Origin: Leishmania donovani | Lineage: Eukaryota; Euglenozoa; Kinetoplastea; Trypanosomatida; Trypanosomatidae | DNA length: 64,000 nt | Direction of reading: 5' to 3' | Assembly: GCF_000227135.1 (NCBI RefSeq) | Contig: NC_018256.1 | Coordinates: 324,004 to 388,003, forward strand | Part shown: positions 11,005 to 21,060 of the stretch, in pieces | How the letters are laid out: each line of letters starts with the position of its first letter | Position numbering within the stretch: position 1 is the first letter of the stretch | The notes under the pieces: model-generated | Told to the model about the DNA's origin: nothing | Database searches by the model: none | What the model saw: the letters and a program-made list of their open reading frames with translations, nothing else | Made by a program: the position numbers and the translations under genes

Positions 11005-11349
11005 TTACTCTTTCTTCTGCAACGTACGCAAACGCTTCTTCTCGCGTGCCAGATCGCGGCGGCGACGCTCACCGGGTGCGACGCAAAATGCTTGCTTGTG
11101 CGCGTAAAAGGCCTGGATTCGGCGGCCGTAGAACATGCGATCGTGCAGCGAGCGGCGAGCTGTTGTGGCCGTGCCAACGTCCGTAAACACTACAAATGCC
11201 TGGCCGTAGAACTCTTTCGACTTGCTGTACAGAACCGCCTTCACTGGGCCAAACTGGGTGCAGTACAGATAAAGGGCACGTCGGACTTCGTTGGCGGACG
11301 ACTTGTCCGGTAGTCCTCTGATGTAGAGCGTTTGCTTTGGATCGTCCAT
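11005..11349 (-). CDS. U1A/U2B''-like snRNP protein, single RRM
   Basis: A 114-aa protein made almost wholly of one RNA recognition motif. RNP2 is LYIRGL (residues 8-13) and RNP1 is YGQAFVVF (48-55), very close to the RGQAFVIF form of the U1A/U2B''/SNF family. The FYGRRIQAFYAHKQ segment matches the end of that RRM. The lysine/arginine-rich tail (92-114) replaces the second RRM of metazoan homologues; trypanosome U2B'' is likewise short. The ATG at 11349 is preferred over one at 11523 because a good pyrimidine tract ending in AG (coding strand, near 11411) lies between them. Likely role: U2 snRNP component acting in trans-splicing. U1A-type identity cannot be excluded. Confidence 0.85.
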   Translation of the reverse strand: MDDPKQTLYIRGLPDKSSANEVRRALYLYCTQFGPVKAVLYSKSKEFYGQAFVVFTDVGTATTARRSLHDRMFYGRRIQAFYAHKQAFCVAPGERRRRDLAREKKRLRTLQKKE

Positions 11350-12334
11350 CACTACGTATGAGTGAGGGGCGCTAGTGGACTCTTTATGACCTGTGTTTGC
11401 GTGTACGTGTGCCTCAAGTGAGCGATGAAGCACAGGGCGTATGAAGGACGAGAGAGGTGGGAGCAATACAAATATCGCTGAGTGAGGTGCAAGAGGCGGT
11501 AATGATTCTGCTTTCAGAAACATTCGAAAAAAAAAACTCTGCTTCAGGCGCAGTCACCGAAGCTGCCGCGTGAACGGCGAGTTGAACGCACCGAACAGCG
11601 GCGCGGCTGCAAGGTTCAGCCACAGCATACACATACACAAATGGAGCACGATACGAGGGATACATCAAAGTACCTTTCGCCCCTCTGCACAAACGCATCT
11701 TGGTACTCCTAGCCCAGCGCGTTGGTATAGCGTTCATTCTCCTTTCCGTTTTCTTTCTTCATGCGCACTCCCAATACGCTACAACTCCTTGAACCCCAAG
11801 CAAAGTAAGAGATGGGGAAAAGAAACAGCCTGATTGCCAGCCTGGCTACTTCAACTAGTCACCAGCTGTGGGGTGCGGATGAAAGGTACTCCGAGAGTGT
11901 GCCGTCAGATACGCACATCTCCACGAGGAAGAGGAAGTCGGACCTTTCCCTCCAGCCATACCCTGTTTCCCGCTCCGTCTAACCGCACTAATCGGCATGC
12001 TCAATATGCAGCTCAAAGAAAAAAAGGAGGTTTGGATAAGAACCAGAAGGAAAGATAATGAGGAGAGGGGGTCAGAACAGGTACGGAGTTGAATTGGGCC
12101 ACGTATTGCCGCTTTGCTTCTCTCCACCCTTTCATTTCCGCCCACTACCAGAATGCGAGACAGCGCTGGTCTATTTTCGCAAAAAGACGGTGCGAATAGG
12201 TAGCCTATCGGTCCCGCGGGACCCCATCTCGCCTTTTTTTTTTGATCGGTTTACTCGTTGTAACGGTTTCCTCCAGCGCAACGCGCATTGCCTGTAGCGG
12301 TGAGTCACGCCGTTTGGTGTTACCCGCATCTACT
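11350..12334. other. Intergenic tract, no gene seen
   Basis: Separates the RRM gene from guanine deaminase. It holds the RRM gene's splice acceptor (coding-strand C/T-rich tract complementing about 11412-11465) and probably the 3' UTR of guanine deaminase. No repeat hallmark or supported open frame. Confidence 0.55.
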
Positions 12335-13699
12335 TTAGTGCTGCGAGACCAGACGTCCATTCACGTATGTTCGCAGAATGTTGTGCGGCGCCGCGTTGTA
12401 GACGATCTTCTGGAAGACGTCCTCCAGGGTGTCGATGCCCTCGAAGATCATCAGGCTGCTGTTCGGAAGCGTGGTGTCGATCACCAATACGTCGAACATA
12501 TAGCCGGGAGCGATGCGACCGACCTTGAGGTCGAGGGAGATGCCACCATTCGCAGTAGCCACGAAGAACGCTTCCACACTGCTCACGCGGGCGCCGCTGT
12601 GCTGGCTGCGCTCTGTAGCACTCAGACACGGATCGGTGCCGCTCTCCAGCGCGCGGCCCGCCGCGAGTGCGTAGCGGCACGCGTCAAACAGCGAGGCGCT
12701 CGGACCTCCAGAGATGTCCGTGCCCATGCCCACATGCACACCCATGTCCAAAGCCTTTTTCAACGGGAAGACCGCACCAGAAAAGTAGAAGTTAGACAGC
12801 GGGCAATGGCCCACAGCTGCCCCGCGCGCCTTTACCAGTTGCATGTCCTCCGTGGAAAGGTAGTTGCAGTGCGCCAGGACAGTCCGTCGAGTCAAAAGTC
12901 CAAAGTCATCGAGCGCAAGGGCGTCATGCTTGCCGCACCGCTCAATCACATGGTTGTGCTCCCAATCACTCTCGGAGCAGTGTGTCTGCACATGGCAGCC
13001 ATAGCTCTTCGCCAGCTCACCCAGTCCACGTAGCGCCGCATCGCTGCAACTCGGAATGAAACGAGGGATCACCGCCGGGAGCACGAGGCCTTCAGTATTG
13101 CCCTTCAGCGCGCGCACCTGCTGCACAAAAGCCTCCGACTGCGCCACTGACTCCTTCGGCGAGGCGTCTCGGTAGTACTCTGGGCACTGATCAGCAAGGT
13201 CCATTGCAACACGACCCACCACTGCTCGCTGTCCCTTCTCCAAGCAGATACGTGCAAGGAGCAGGCTGGCCTCTAGGTGAATCGACGCAAAGTACGCCAC
13301 CGTCGTCGTTCCATTCGCCAGCAGCGCGGACACGAGTGAGCTGTACGACTTCTCCGCGAACTCCAGATCTTTGTAACGCGCCTCCAACGGGAACGAGTAC
13401 TGCTGCAGCCACGTATCCAAACTCTTATCAAGTGCCATGCCAAGCTGCGGCCACTGCGGAGCGTGGACGTGCAGATCAATGAGTCCAGGGATCAGGTACT
13501 GGCCCTTCTGGAGGCGAGTGAGGTGGCCGGCGGCCGAAGCCGCCTCGAGCACGCTTGCATAGGTTGCAGCATCAGTTGCCGGATTGATGACCTGTTCAAT
13601 GGTGCCGTCTTGCACCACAACCAGGGCGTCCTGGATAATGTTCAGTGTGTGCCGGTCCGGCGTCTCAAAGACGGTTCCCAAAAACGCCTGAACAGGCAT
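12335..13699 (-). CDS. GDA: Guanine deaminase
   Basis: Zinc-dependent amidohydrolase that converts guanine to xanthine in purine salvage, a pathway on which trypanosomatids depend because they do not make purines. The 454-aa length equals that of human guanine deaminase. Metal ligands are visible in order: His77 and His79 (DLHVHAPQ), His240 (QTHCSES), His277 (LAHCNYL) and Asp328 (GMGTDISGG). The PRFIPSCS and GHCPLSNF segments are also typical. The start is the ATG at 13699; the frame begins two codons earlier with a GTG. A splice acceptor CAG ends 7 bases upstream on the coding strand (complement of 13706-13707). All catalytic residues are intact, so the enzyme should be active. Confidence 0.95.
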   Translation of the reverse strand: MPVQAFLGTVFETPDRHTLNIIQDALVVVQDGTIEQVINPATDAATYASVLEAASAAGHLTRLQKGQYLIPGLIDLHVHAPQWPQLGMALDKSLDTWLQQYSFPLEARYKDLEFAEKSYSSLVSALLANGTTTVAYFASIHLEASLLLARICLEKGQRAVVGRVAMDLADQCPEYYRDASPKESVAQSEAFVQQVRALKGNTEGLVLPAVIPRFIPSCSDAALRGLGELAKSYGCHVQTHCSESDWEHNHVIERCGKHDALALDDFGLLTRRTVLAHCNYLSTEDMQLVKARGAAVGHCPLSNFYFSGAVFPLKKALDMGVHVGMGTDISGGPSASLFDACRYALAAGRALESGTDPCLSATERSQHSGARVSSVEAFFVATANGGISLDLKVGRIAPGYMFDVLVIDTTLPNSSLMIFEGIDTLEDVFQKIVYNAAPHNILRTYVNGRLVSQH

Positions 13700-14331
13700 C
13701 CCCACCTGCGCAGAAGATATGAGTGATTAATGTATTTGTAGATATCTTTTCGTGTGGGTGAGTGGTAAAAAGGCGCTCTTTTGAAACGTGGGCGGTACTC
13801 GTCGAGAAACGAGAAAAGTGTGAACCTCACTCACAATAACTCTTCAGACATACGTCCAGAAGACAATGCGCACAACGCTAGCAGAGAGAGGCGAGGAACA
13901 TCCGTGGACCAGAGGGAGAGGAACGATGGGGTTCACAGCTGTAAACATCGACGTCTGCGGGCATCGCGGCAGAGAGTGCAAAGAGGGGGACATACAGGCT
14001 TGCCGCGAAACCAGTTGTGGGGTTGTTCAACTCGATGAAAGCTTCGCGGGTAAAAAAAAAAGCGCAGAAGTCATCTCTCGTCCCTCGATCCATGTATTGC
14101 ATGCGGTGTCCCAAAAAAGATGGACGAAGAGAGAGCATTCCTCTTGCTTATGATGTCTCCCTTGCTTCCGCTCGGAGTCGCCTTTGGCGTGAAAGTCGGC
14201 ATATGTTCTCGAAACTCCAAAAGAAGGAAACTCCATAGAGTCTTAGGCAGTTGACCGAAAAAACTTTAGGGGTTGAGAGCAAATGAGAACGTAGAAAAAA
14301 CACGGTTGTAGCAAACAGTTTTCTTCAACGT
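13700..14331. other. Intergenic tract upstream of guanine deaminase
   Basis: No gene seen. It lies between the guanine deaminase start and the SIDER array and contains short frames only. Confidence 0.55.
13706..13707 (-). promoter_or_regulatory. Predicted spliced-leader acceptor for guanine deaminase
   Basis: On the minus strand, TATCTTCTGCGCAG is followed 6 bases later by the ATG. It is the first AG after the pyrimidine-rich tract and would give a very short 5' UTR. Confidence 0.5.
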
Positions 14332-14840
14332 GTCCGTTCTCCGCCACGCAACGTGAGCTCGACAACACTCTACCCGGCATGTCGCAGGCCCCCATCGCGT
14401 GGCGCAAAGCAGTCGTGCACACGCTCTACAGCAATGCGCCGACTCCGTCATCCGAGCATGGCCTCTGCCTCAAAACACTACCGGCCTGCGAAGCGGAGGC
14501 CGCCTCACAGCGGCTCACATTGCGCCGGTCCCCACCTCGTGCGTCCCTCGGGGTAACTCAGGCTCCCCCCGCCAGCAGGCAGTGTGAGGCGCGGGGCGGG
14601 GATGCGCTCGAGCTGCGGCGACACCATGCCCACCAGATGGATGGCGCAAGTGCGTTCACTGCCGCAGGCCGCTCCGGCGCAACGCCATCCACGACCTGAC
14701 CGCCGACATCAGCAGCGACACATCGCCCTGTCCACCCCTACGTCACAGCTGCTTGGCCCTGCCACCACCAGAGGTTGTTCGGCATTGGCAGGGGACAGGG
14801 GGTGCTTGCCTTCCTCACACACAACGTGGGGTGTAACGGA
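14332..14840 (-). mobile_element. SIDER-type retroposon, copy 3 (array member 1)
   Basis: Nearly full-length minus-strand SIDER. The 3' end is intact (coding strand GGCGGAGAACGGAC then ACGTTGAAGAAAACTG, an A-rich tail remnant). The 5' hallmark is cut by a 100-base gap just after GGGGTGTAACGGA. It differs from the other copies by only a few bases. Confidence 0.87.
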
Positions 14841-14940
14841 NNNNNNNNNNNNNNNNNNNNNNNNNNNNNNNNNNNNNNNNNNNNNNNNNNNNNNNNNNNN
14901 NNNNNNNNNNNNNNNNNNNNNNNNNNNNNNNNNNNNNNNN
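14841..14940. other. Assembly gap (100 N)
   Basis: Run of N inside the SIDER array, separating two copies of the same repeat. Copy number here is therefore uncertain. Confidence 0.95.
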
Positions 14941-15390
14941 CGTGAGCTCGACAACACTCTACCCGGCATGTCGCAGGCCCCCATCGCGTGGCGCAAAGCA
15001 GTCGTGCACACGCTCTACAGCAATGCGCCGACTCCGTCATCCGAGCATGGCCTCTGCCTCAAAACACTACCGGCCTGCGAAGCGGAGGCCGCCTCACAGC
15101 GGCTCACATTGCGCCGGTCCCCACCTCGTGCGTCCCTCGGGGTAGCTCAGGCTCCCCCCGCCAGCAGGCAGTGTGAGGCGCGGGGCGGGGATGCGCTCGA
15201 GCTGCGGCGACACCATGCCCACCAGATGGATGGCGCAAGTGCGTTCACTGCCGCAGGCCGCTCCGGCGCAACGCCATCCACGACCTGACCGCCGACATCA
15301 GCAGCGACACATCGCCCTGTCCACCCCTACGTCACAGCTGCTTGGCCCTGCCACCACCAGAGGTTGTTCGGCATTGGCAGGGGACAGGGG
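14941..15390 (-). mobile_element. SIDER-type retroposon, array member 2 (5' truncated)
   Basis: Minus-strand SIDER body lacking the Pr77-containing first ~85 bases. Its truncated 5' side (at GGCAGGGGACAGGGG) abuts the 3' end of the next copy directly, with no spacer. This is a head-to-tail junction, as expected from unequal exchange or nested insertion. Confidence 0.87.
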
Positions 15391-15903
15391 ACGTGAGCTC
15401 GACAACACTCCACCCGGCATGTCGCAGGCCCCCATCGCGTGGCGCAAAGCAGTCGTGCACACGCTCTACAGCAATGCGCCGACTCCGTCATCCGAGCATG
15501 GCCTCTGCCTCAAAACACTACCGGCCTGCGAAGCGGAGGCCGCCTCACAGCGGCTCACATTGCGCCGGTCCCCACCTCGTGCGTCCCTCGGGGTAGCTCA
15601 GGCTCCCCCCGCCAGCAGGCAGTGTGAGGCGCGGGGCGGGGATGCGCTCGAGCTGCGGCGACACCATGCCCACCAGATGGATGGCGCAAGTGCGTTCACT
15701 GCCGCAGGCCGCTCCGGCGCAACGCCATCCACGACCTGACCGCCGACATCAGCAGCGACACATCGCCCTGTCCACCCCTACGTCACAGCTGCTTGGCCCT
15801 GCCACCACCAGAGGTTGTTCGGCATTGGCAGGGGACAGGGGGTGCTTGCCTTCCTCACGCAGAGTACTGGACCCTGGACACCACGCACTGAGGTGCCCAT
15901 CCT
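15391..15903 (-). mobile_element. SIDER-type retroposon, array member 3 with an older-type 5' hallmark
   Basis: The body is near-identical to the other copies, but the 5' end reads (plus strand) GCAGAGTACTGGACCCTGGA then CACCACGCACTGAGGTGCC. In sense orientation this contains GGTCCAGTACTC, closer to the L1Tc-type Pr77 sequence than the GGTCCGTTACACC of the common copies. The element therefore looks like a chimera or an ancestral variant. Confidence 0.83.
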
Positions 15904-16130
15904 CGTCATCGGGGGCCGATCGAAAGAAAAAAAATGCTACGGATGATCAGTGCAACGGCAGTGGCGGTGAAGGTGAGAATGCCACCGTAAAAGATATTTC
16001 ATTAGAGGCGAATCTCAACACCGTTTGATATTCGGACGCTGTACCACTGCAAAACTTACAGGAGAGCAATGGATGTCGCAATTGTCATGAAGTCGAACAG
16101 CGCTGGAACACAGAACGCCACAACGGCTGC

Positions 16131-16229
16131 NNNNNNNNNNNNNNNNNNNNNNNNNNNNNNNNNNNNNNNNNNNNNNNNNNNNNNNNNNNNNNNNNNNNNN
16201 NNNNNNNNNNNNNNNNNNNNNNNNNNNNN
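16131..16229. other. Assembly gap (99 N) with duplicated flanks
   Basis: Bases 15843-16130 to the left and 16230-16517 to the right are the same sequence. This suggests two contig ends that overlap but were scaffolded rather than merged. Confidence 0.9.
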
Positions 16230-16290
16230 TGCTTGCCTTCCTCACGCAGAGTACTGGACCCTGGACACCACGCACTGAGGTGCCCATCCT
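16230..16290 (-). mobile_element. SIDER 5' end fragment (duplicate of 15843-15903)
   Basis: Repeats the GTACTC-type Pr77 hallmark seen at the end of array member 3. It is probably the same genomic locus seen twice because of the neighbouring assembly gap, not a separate insertion. Confidence 0.6.
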
Positions 16291-16399
16291 CGTCATCGGG
16301 GGCCGATCGAAAGAAAAAAAATGCTACGGATGATCAGTGCAACGGCAGTGGCGGTGAAGGTGAGAATGCCACCGTAAAAGATATTTCATTAGAGGCGAA

Positions 16400-17330
16400 T
16401 CTCAACACCGTTTGATATTCGGACGCTGTACCACTGCAAAACTTACAGGAGAGCAATGGATGTCGCAATTGTCATGAAGTCGAACAGCGCTGGAACACAG
16501 AACGCCACAACGGCTGCGATCACCGCCATAGCAACAGAGAAGCATGGGAATATGTGCTATCAAGAGGCAGATAACCGATCAGCCTCACCACTCATCCCGA
16601 AATCGACTGGGACATCTTTGACGACGGTAGACTTTGTGCAGGAGTAATGGTATGCACTTTAGATGATGGGCGGCGCGACTATCAGCACATCGATGAGGAT
16701 TAGGATCATGAATGTGGCAACAACCGGCTCGGGAACGAGTGCAGGCTGGTGCCTGGCAAACGACGCGCAAGAGACCGTGGAAGAGGGAGGAAAGTGAGCG
16801 TGGCACGCTCTCAGGTCGGCTGCTTAGTGGTGAATGGCAGTGCATAACAACGAAGAGAAAGGAGGGCAGCAGGAGGTTTGAGTGAACCGGGCCGCGAGAA
16901 ACTCACTGCTGGGTGACGAAGAAATGGGTTCGGTGTCATCCTAGCTTTCGACAACTCCAGCGGCGTCCATGAGGTACCGCACTGATGCATTGAGAAAGAC
17001 GACTCAGTAAGCCCCAGCAACCTCATGAGGAAGTCATCATAGAGGGCGTTTGGTACTCAACGGCGCTGCCAGCAAGAGACCATACCTTTTCTCCCTTTTC
17101 ACTTCCACAGGCGCTGCTGCAATGTCTCCTCTACAGACAGCGCTTTGCGGGTGAAGCACATGTACCTCCCATGCTGTTTTCTTGCGCAGCATGTCGATAC
17201 TTTCTCCTGTGAAACTCATCAAAACGTTCACAGCCAGCTGCTAGTTGTGCCAAACAGCGGAAAGAAGTTCTTTCTTCGTGGAGGCAGAGGTCCCGACACC
17301 AGCTCCTCACTGAGGGTTGGCAACGCACGT
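16400..17330 (-). pseudogene. Stop-ridden coding-like tract, family not recognised
   Basis: On the minus strand one frame carries protein-like sequence broken by several stops. It reads SVRYLMDAAGVVES near 16970; a hydrophobic segment ATFMILILIDVLIVAPPII ending at 16659; YSCTKSTVVKDVPVDFGMSG at about 16595-16655; and a second hydrophobic segment MAVIAAVVAFCVPALFDFM around 16460-16540. The two hydrophobic segments are in the same frame, as in a decayed membrane protein. The lower part is repeated at 16019-16130 across the assembly gap. I cannot name the family; chance cannot be excluded. Confidence 0.35.
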
Positions 17331-17492
17331 TAAGAAAAGGAAAAGTGCATTCATGATGTCAGCCGAGCCAAAAAGACTCTGTGAAGGTGACGATGCGATT
17401 TCCTCGCTCTAGAAGAAAGAAGATATGCTACTGGTAAGAAAACGTATATCAGCACCCCTTCCCTGACACGCGGTATGCCTTTTTTTCAGTGC

Positions 17493-18027
17493 GTCCGTTC
17501 TCCGCCACGCAACGTGAGCTCGACAACACTCCACCCGGCATGTCGCAGGCCCCCATCGCGTGGCGCAAAGCAGTCGTGCACACGCTCTACAGCAATGCGC
17601 CGACTCCGTCATCCGAGCATGGCCTCTGCCTCAAAACACTACCGGCCTGNNNNNNGGAGGCCGCCTCACAGCGGCTCACATTGCGCCGGTCCCCACCTCG
17701 TGCGTCCCTCGGGGTAGCTCAGGCTCCCCCCGCCAGCAGGCAGTGTGAGGCGCGGGGCGGGGATGCGCTCGAGCTGCGGCGACACCATGCCCACCAGATG
17801 GATGGCGCAAGTGCGTTCACTGCCACAGGCCGCTCCGGCGCAACGCCATCCACGACCTGACCGCCGACATCAGCAGCGACACATCGCCCTGTCCACCCCT
17901 ACGTCACAGCTGCTTGGCCCTGCCACCACCAGAGGTTGTTCGGCATTGGCAGGGGACAGGGGGTGCTTGCCTTCCTCACACACAACGCGGGGTGTAACGG
18001 ACCCTAGACACCACACTTAGGTGACCC
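17493..18027 (-). mobile_element. SIDER-type retroposon, copy 4 (complete)
   Basis: A complete ~535-bp copy with 6 unresolved bases (17650-17655), where the other copies read CGAAGC. The 5' hallmark in sense is GTCACCTAAGTGTGGTGTCT then AGGGTCC. The 3' end is GGCGGAGAACGGAC followed by GCACTGAAAAAAA, a short A tail. It begins about 205 bases after the stop of the 491-aa gene and in the same orientation, so it sits in that gene's 3' UTR. Confidence 0.9.
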
Positions 18028-18232
18028 CCGCCCTTCTTCCTTCTCTTCAGGAACGTGGTATTCCTACGCGAAAATAAGAGACAAAAAAACACACGAACGG
18101 GACGTCGAGCACACCAAAGTGAAGACAAGAGATATGTTCGTTTGGCTTTTTTAGGGAAACGAAAACACGCTAACGGTACTAAATCGTGCGTGCAGTAGCA
18201 CGTGCTCGGCACTCACACTCGCATGCCTTCGG

Positions 18233-19708
18233 CTACTTCTTCTCATATGGAGTTCGCTCCGTGAGGCTCTGCTTGAGGCGGTTTAGCTCCTTCAGGTCCT
18301 TGTCGGCGTTGGTGATGAGCCCGAGACCCTTGTAGGCACGGCTGCGAGCTAAGAGTGCGCGCCACATGTAAATGTACTCGTTCGCATTGATCACTGGAGT
18401 GACAGCTTCCACGGCCTCCTGCAGGCGGTTCATCTCTGCCAGTGCAACACTCTTCTGAACCTGTGTGCGGTAGAGCAACTGCTTCGCTAGAGCCTTAGCA
18501 ATCTCCTTCCCGCGCTTTGCATAGTCCGTCGCTCCAGCCGTGTCCGACGAGACAACCGCCAGGTGCACGGATTCCACGGCGTCGGCAACCGCCTGATCCG
18601 ACGAGCTGATCGGCGTACTTGGGCCGGGCCCAAACGTCTCGCGGATGGAAGCAATGATACTCTTATCCTTCGGTGCCGACTTCAGCAGCGCATGCAGCTT
18701 CTCCTCCGAGTCGTAAAAAGCCTTGCTGGGCACGGAAGCACGAATCCGGTCTATGGCCTCCGCTTTGAGACCCGCATTGTGAGGTGTCAAAGCTTCCTGG
18801 ATCAGCTGCTGCGCAGATTGTGCAGCCTCGGACGTCCATTTATCGTAGTGGTCTGGGGTTGTGGGGAAAAAATCGTGGAAGTGGTGGCCCACGTTTGCTT
18901 CCTGCATTGTGACCGCTAGTTCTAGCGCCTCCTCATCCGTCACCTGCCCGCCAAAGGCTTTTTTTGCCTGTTGAAGAGCTTTCGCGGCAGCAGGATCGGC
19001 CATCACATTCGCCATCCCCTCAGCCACCGCGGCGCTGACGCCCTCCGGCTTCACCCCAGGGCGAGCACGTCGCACCTGAAAACCAACCAGGGAGAACTCG
19101 TTCGTGTTGTCGGTGGTAGCTACCAGCTCCGACACGTGGATGGGGGCTTTGATGTACTCCTGGATTTTCTTTTCGATTGAAGTAAAGTGGTTGTAAGCCT
19201 CCTCGCTCGCGCCGGTGTAAAGGCTGTACTCCGCGGCAGCCAGCTCCACGAGCCAGCACCCGGGAGAGCTTGCAACCAGCTCCTTGTAATCTCTCTGCAA
19301 CTTGGAGCGTAGGTCCGACACCTCCGCCTCTGTAGCGCCGCCTGAAACCCCTAGTGCCGCCTCCTTCATGTCCAGCAGTTCGTTGTGCGAGCGTAGGCGG
19401 ATGCCGATCGCAAAGCGCTTCAGCGCCTCATCTTGCACCTTCGGCAGGACAGCGTCGATTTCTGCAATAGCGTCCGTGGGATTCCGTGACAGCAGGTAAA
19501 GGTGCGCGCGCGCCACTACTGCAGTTGTCCCTGCCAGACCCTCGCCTTTCGTCTTCTCCGCAATGCTATTAATCGCGCTCGCGTTTACCTTACGAGCTGT
19601 TGCTACACCAACCATCCGACGGATCACATTCTGGGTTGCGACCGAGTCGGCAAGCACCGGTTTCAAAGTCGCGAGTGGCGCTCGCAGGTGCTTTACGGCG
19701 CAGAACAT
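18233..19708 (-). CDS. Helical-repeat (TPR-like) hypothetical protein, 491 aa
   Basis: No named family recognised. The start is the ATG at 19708 (MFCAVKHLRAPLATL); the open frame continues to a TTG upstream. Two regions have the paired-helix pattern of tetratricopeptide repeats: around residues 60-110 (AVVARAHLYLLSRNPTDAIA) and at the C-terminus, residues ~420-485 (ALAEMNRLQEAVEAVTPVI and YMWRALLARSRAYKGLGLI). The middle is Ala/Lys/Glu-rich and helical. There is no transmembrane helix, and the basic/hydrophobic N-terminus could be a weak mitochondrial signal. A scaffold or assembly factor is the cautious guess. SIDER copy 4 lies in its presumed 3' UTR. Confidence 0.8.
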   Translation of the reverse strand: MFCAVKHLRAPLATLKPVLADSVATQNVIRRMVGVATARKVNASAINSIAEKTKGEGLAGTTAVVARAHLYLLSRNPTDAIAEIDAVLPKVQDEALKRFAIGIRLRSHNELLDMKEAALGVSGGATEAEVSDLRSKLQRDYKELVASSPGCWLVELAAAEYSLYTGASEEAYNHFTSIEKKIQEYIKAPIHVSELVATTDNTNEFSLVGFQVRRARPGVKPEGVSAAVAEGMANVMADPAAAKALQQAKKAFGGQVTDEEALELAVTMQEANVGHHFHDFFPTTPDHYDKWTSEAAQSAQQLIQEALTPHNAGLKAEAIDRIRASVPSKAFYDSEEKLHALLKSAPKDKSIIASIRETFGPGPSTPISSSDQAVADAVESVHLAVVSSDTAGATDYAKRGKEIAKALAKQLLYRTQVQKSVALAEMNRLQEAVEAVTPVINANEYIYMWRALLARSRAYKGLGLITNADKDLKELNRLKQSLTERTPYEKK

Positions 19709-20294
19709 TTCGACTTCTATTTTCAAAGTAGGTGGATGGCTTTAAATGAGCAAGTATTGTGTTTCCTACTTGCCCGTTGCACGCGAGTCAACAACTAAAT
19801 CTTTGCAACACATACAAAGCATGTAATGTGGAAGAGGTAGTAAACGCGGGGTAAAGGACTTGAGTTGCGAGGTTTTTGAAACTGTAGCTACCGCGCAGAA
19901 ATGGGAAAGAGAACGCGAATTCGGTATTCTGGTTCGCAACGCGCAAGCAGTCCTATGAGTAATCGCGGCGAGCTGCACTCACTTTGCCTTGCAGTGGATA
20001 ACAGTACATGAATTTCCCTTCGAGGAGATGCATTTCACGCGTGCACGTCACCCACTCTTCAGACACAATATCGGCTGCTTTTGCTTGTTGCTTTGGTGGC
20101 TGGCGGCTGTTGTATTGGCCGTTGTACATGAGCAAAAATAGCGCAGGTATATGAGAAAACAAACTGTTTCTATCGTATTCTTCGTTTTGGAGAATCCCTA
20201 ATACTCTTTCTTCTCCCGAAACTTGTCGCAGACGCGCCGATTAGCGTCTGGAAAACAGAAAACCGAAAGTAGAAAAAGGTGCGCCATTAACTGT
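19709..20294. other. Intergenic tract, no gene seen
   Basis: About 590 bases between the ARL3-like gene stop and the 491-aa gene start. No supported open frame. Confidence 0.55.
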
Positions 20295-20834
20295 TCACTT
20301 GGGCTTAAGGTTCTTCACCGCCCACTCCAGTCCTTCATGCAGGCCCTCGCCCGTTTTCGCGCTGCACTTCTGGATAGACCACGTGCGATCGCGCAAGCTG
20401 TGCAGATTGAGTGCTGTGCTTACATTTTCCGGGGACAGTGCCGTAGCGAGGTCACACTTGTTGGAGAAAATAAGCACAGGAGCCTCCCGAAGCTTTTCTT
20501 CCTGCAGAAGCGTGTCGAGCTCTGCCGCCGTCTCCTCGAGGCGACGCCGATCGGCAGCATCGACGACGTAAATCAGGCAGTCTACTTCATCGTAGTAGTT
20601 TGGCCAGTACGTGCGGATCGCCTTTTGACCACCAATATCCCACATGTTCAGCTTAAAGCCCTCGCAGTTGATGGATTTGATGTTGAATCCCTGAGTTGCC
20701 TGAGTGGTGGTAGGGTCTTCGTCGGACAGCTTGCGGAGAATTGAGGTCTTTCCAGCATTATCGAGACCCAAAATCAACATGCGCGGCTCTGTTTCGCTCT
20801 TTTTGAGCTTGCGAAGGAGTGTGAGAAGGCCCAT
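20295..20834 (-). CDS. ARL3: ADP-ribosylation factor-like GTPase, ARL3 type
   Basis: Small GTPase of 179 aa (human ARL3 has 182). Visible motifs are the P-loop GLDNAGKT (23-30), switch I TQGFNIKS (47-54), switch II WDIGGQ (65-70), NKCD (125-128, usually NKQD) and CSAKTGEG (157-164). The start MGLLTLLRKLKK, the TQGFNIKS block and NLHSLRDRTWSIQKCSA are characteristic of ARL3 rather than ARL2 or ARF. ARL3 releases lipidated cargo in cilia, and a Leishmania ARL3 is known to affect flagellum length. The Gly2 position could be acylated, but ARL3 proteins generally are not. The ATG at 20834 is chosen by family length; a pyrimidine tract ending in AG (complement of 20871-20872) lies 36 bases upstream. 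Confidence 0.93.
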   Translation of the reverse strand: MGLLTLLRKLKKSETEPRMLILGLDNAGKTSILRKLSDEDPTTTQATQGFNIKSINCEGFKLNMWDIGGQKAIRTYWPNYYDEVDCLIYVVDAADRRRLEETAAELDTLLQEEKLREAPVLIFSNKCDLATALSPENVSTALNLHSLRDRTWSIQKCSAKTGEGLHEGLEWAVKNLKPK

Positions 20835-21060
20835 TTGGTAAAGTGCAGAAAAAAAAAAGTATGGTGGAATCTTGAGTGTAGGTCGAACGCGTTTGAAAGA
20901 GGAAGATGAGATAAAAAAGGCAAAGGGGGAGCAATAGAGTGAACCTCTGATCCTTAAATGCACTATCATAGTCACTAGCAGAATTCAAGCATATGGTACA
21001 ACTTTTCAGCAGAGCGGTCAGCCCCTCCCAGTACTTGACACCACACTGAAGCACCAAAAA
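20835..21060 (-). repeat. Possible degenerate SIDER 5' hallmark
   Basis: Reading the minus strand from about 21050, GCTTCAGTGTGGTGTCAAGT then ACTGGG resembles the Pr77-like hallmark with ~7 bases deleted. It lies ~215 bases after the stop of the dioxygenase gene and in its orientation, as SIDERs in 3' UTRs do. The body is too diverged to align by eye. Confidence 0.3.
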
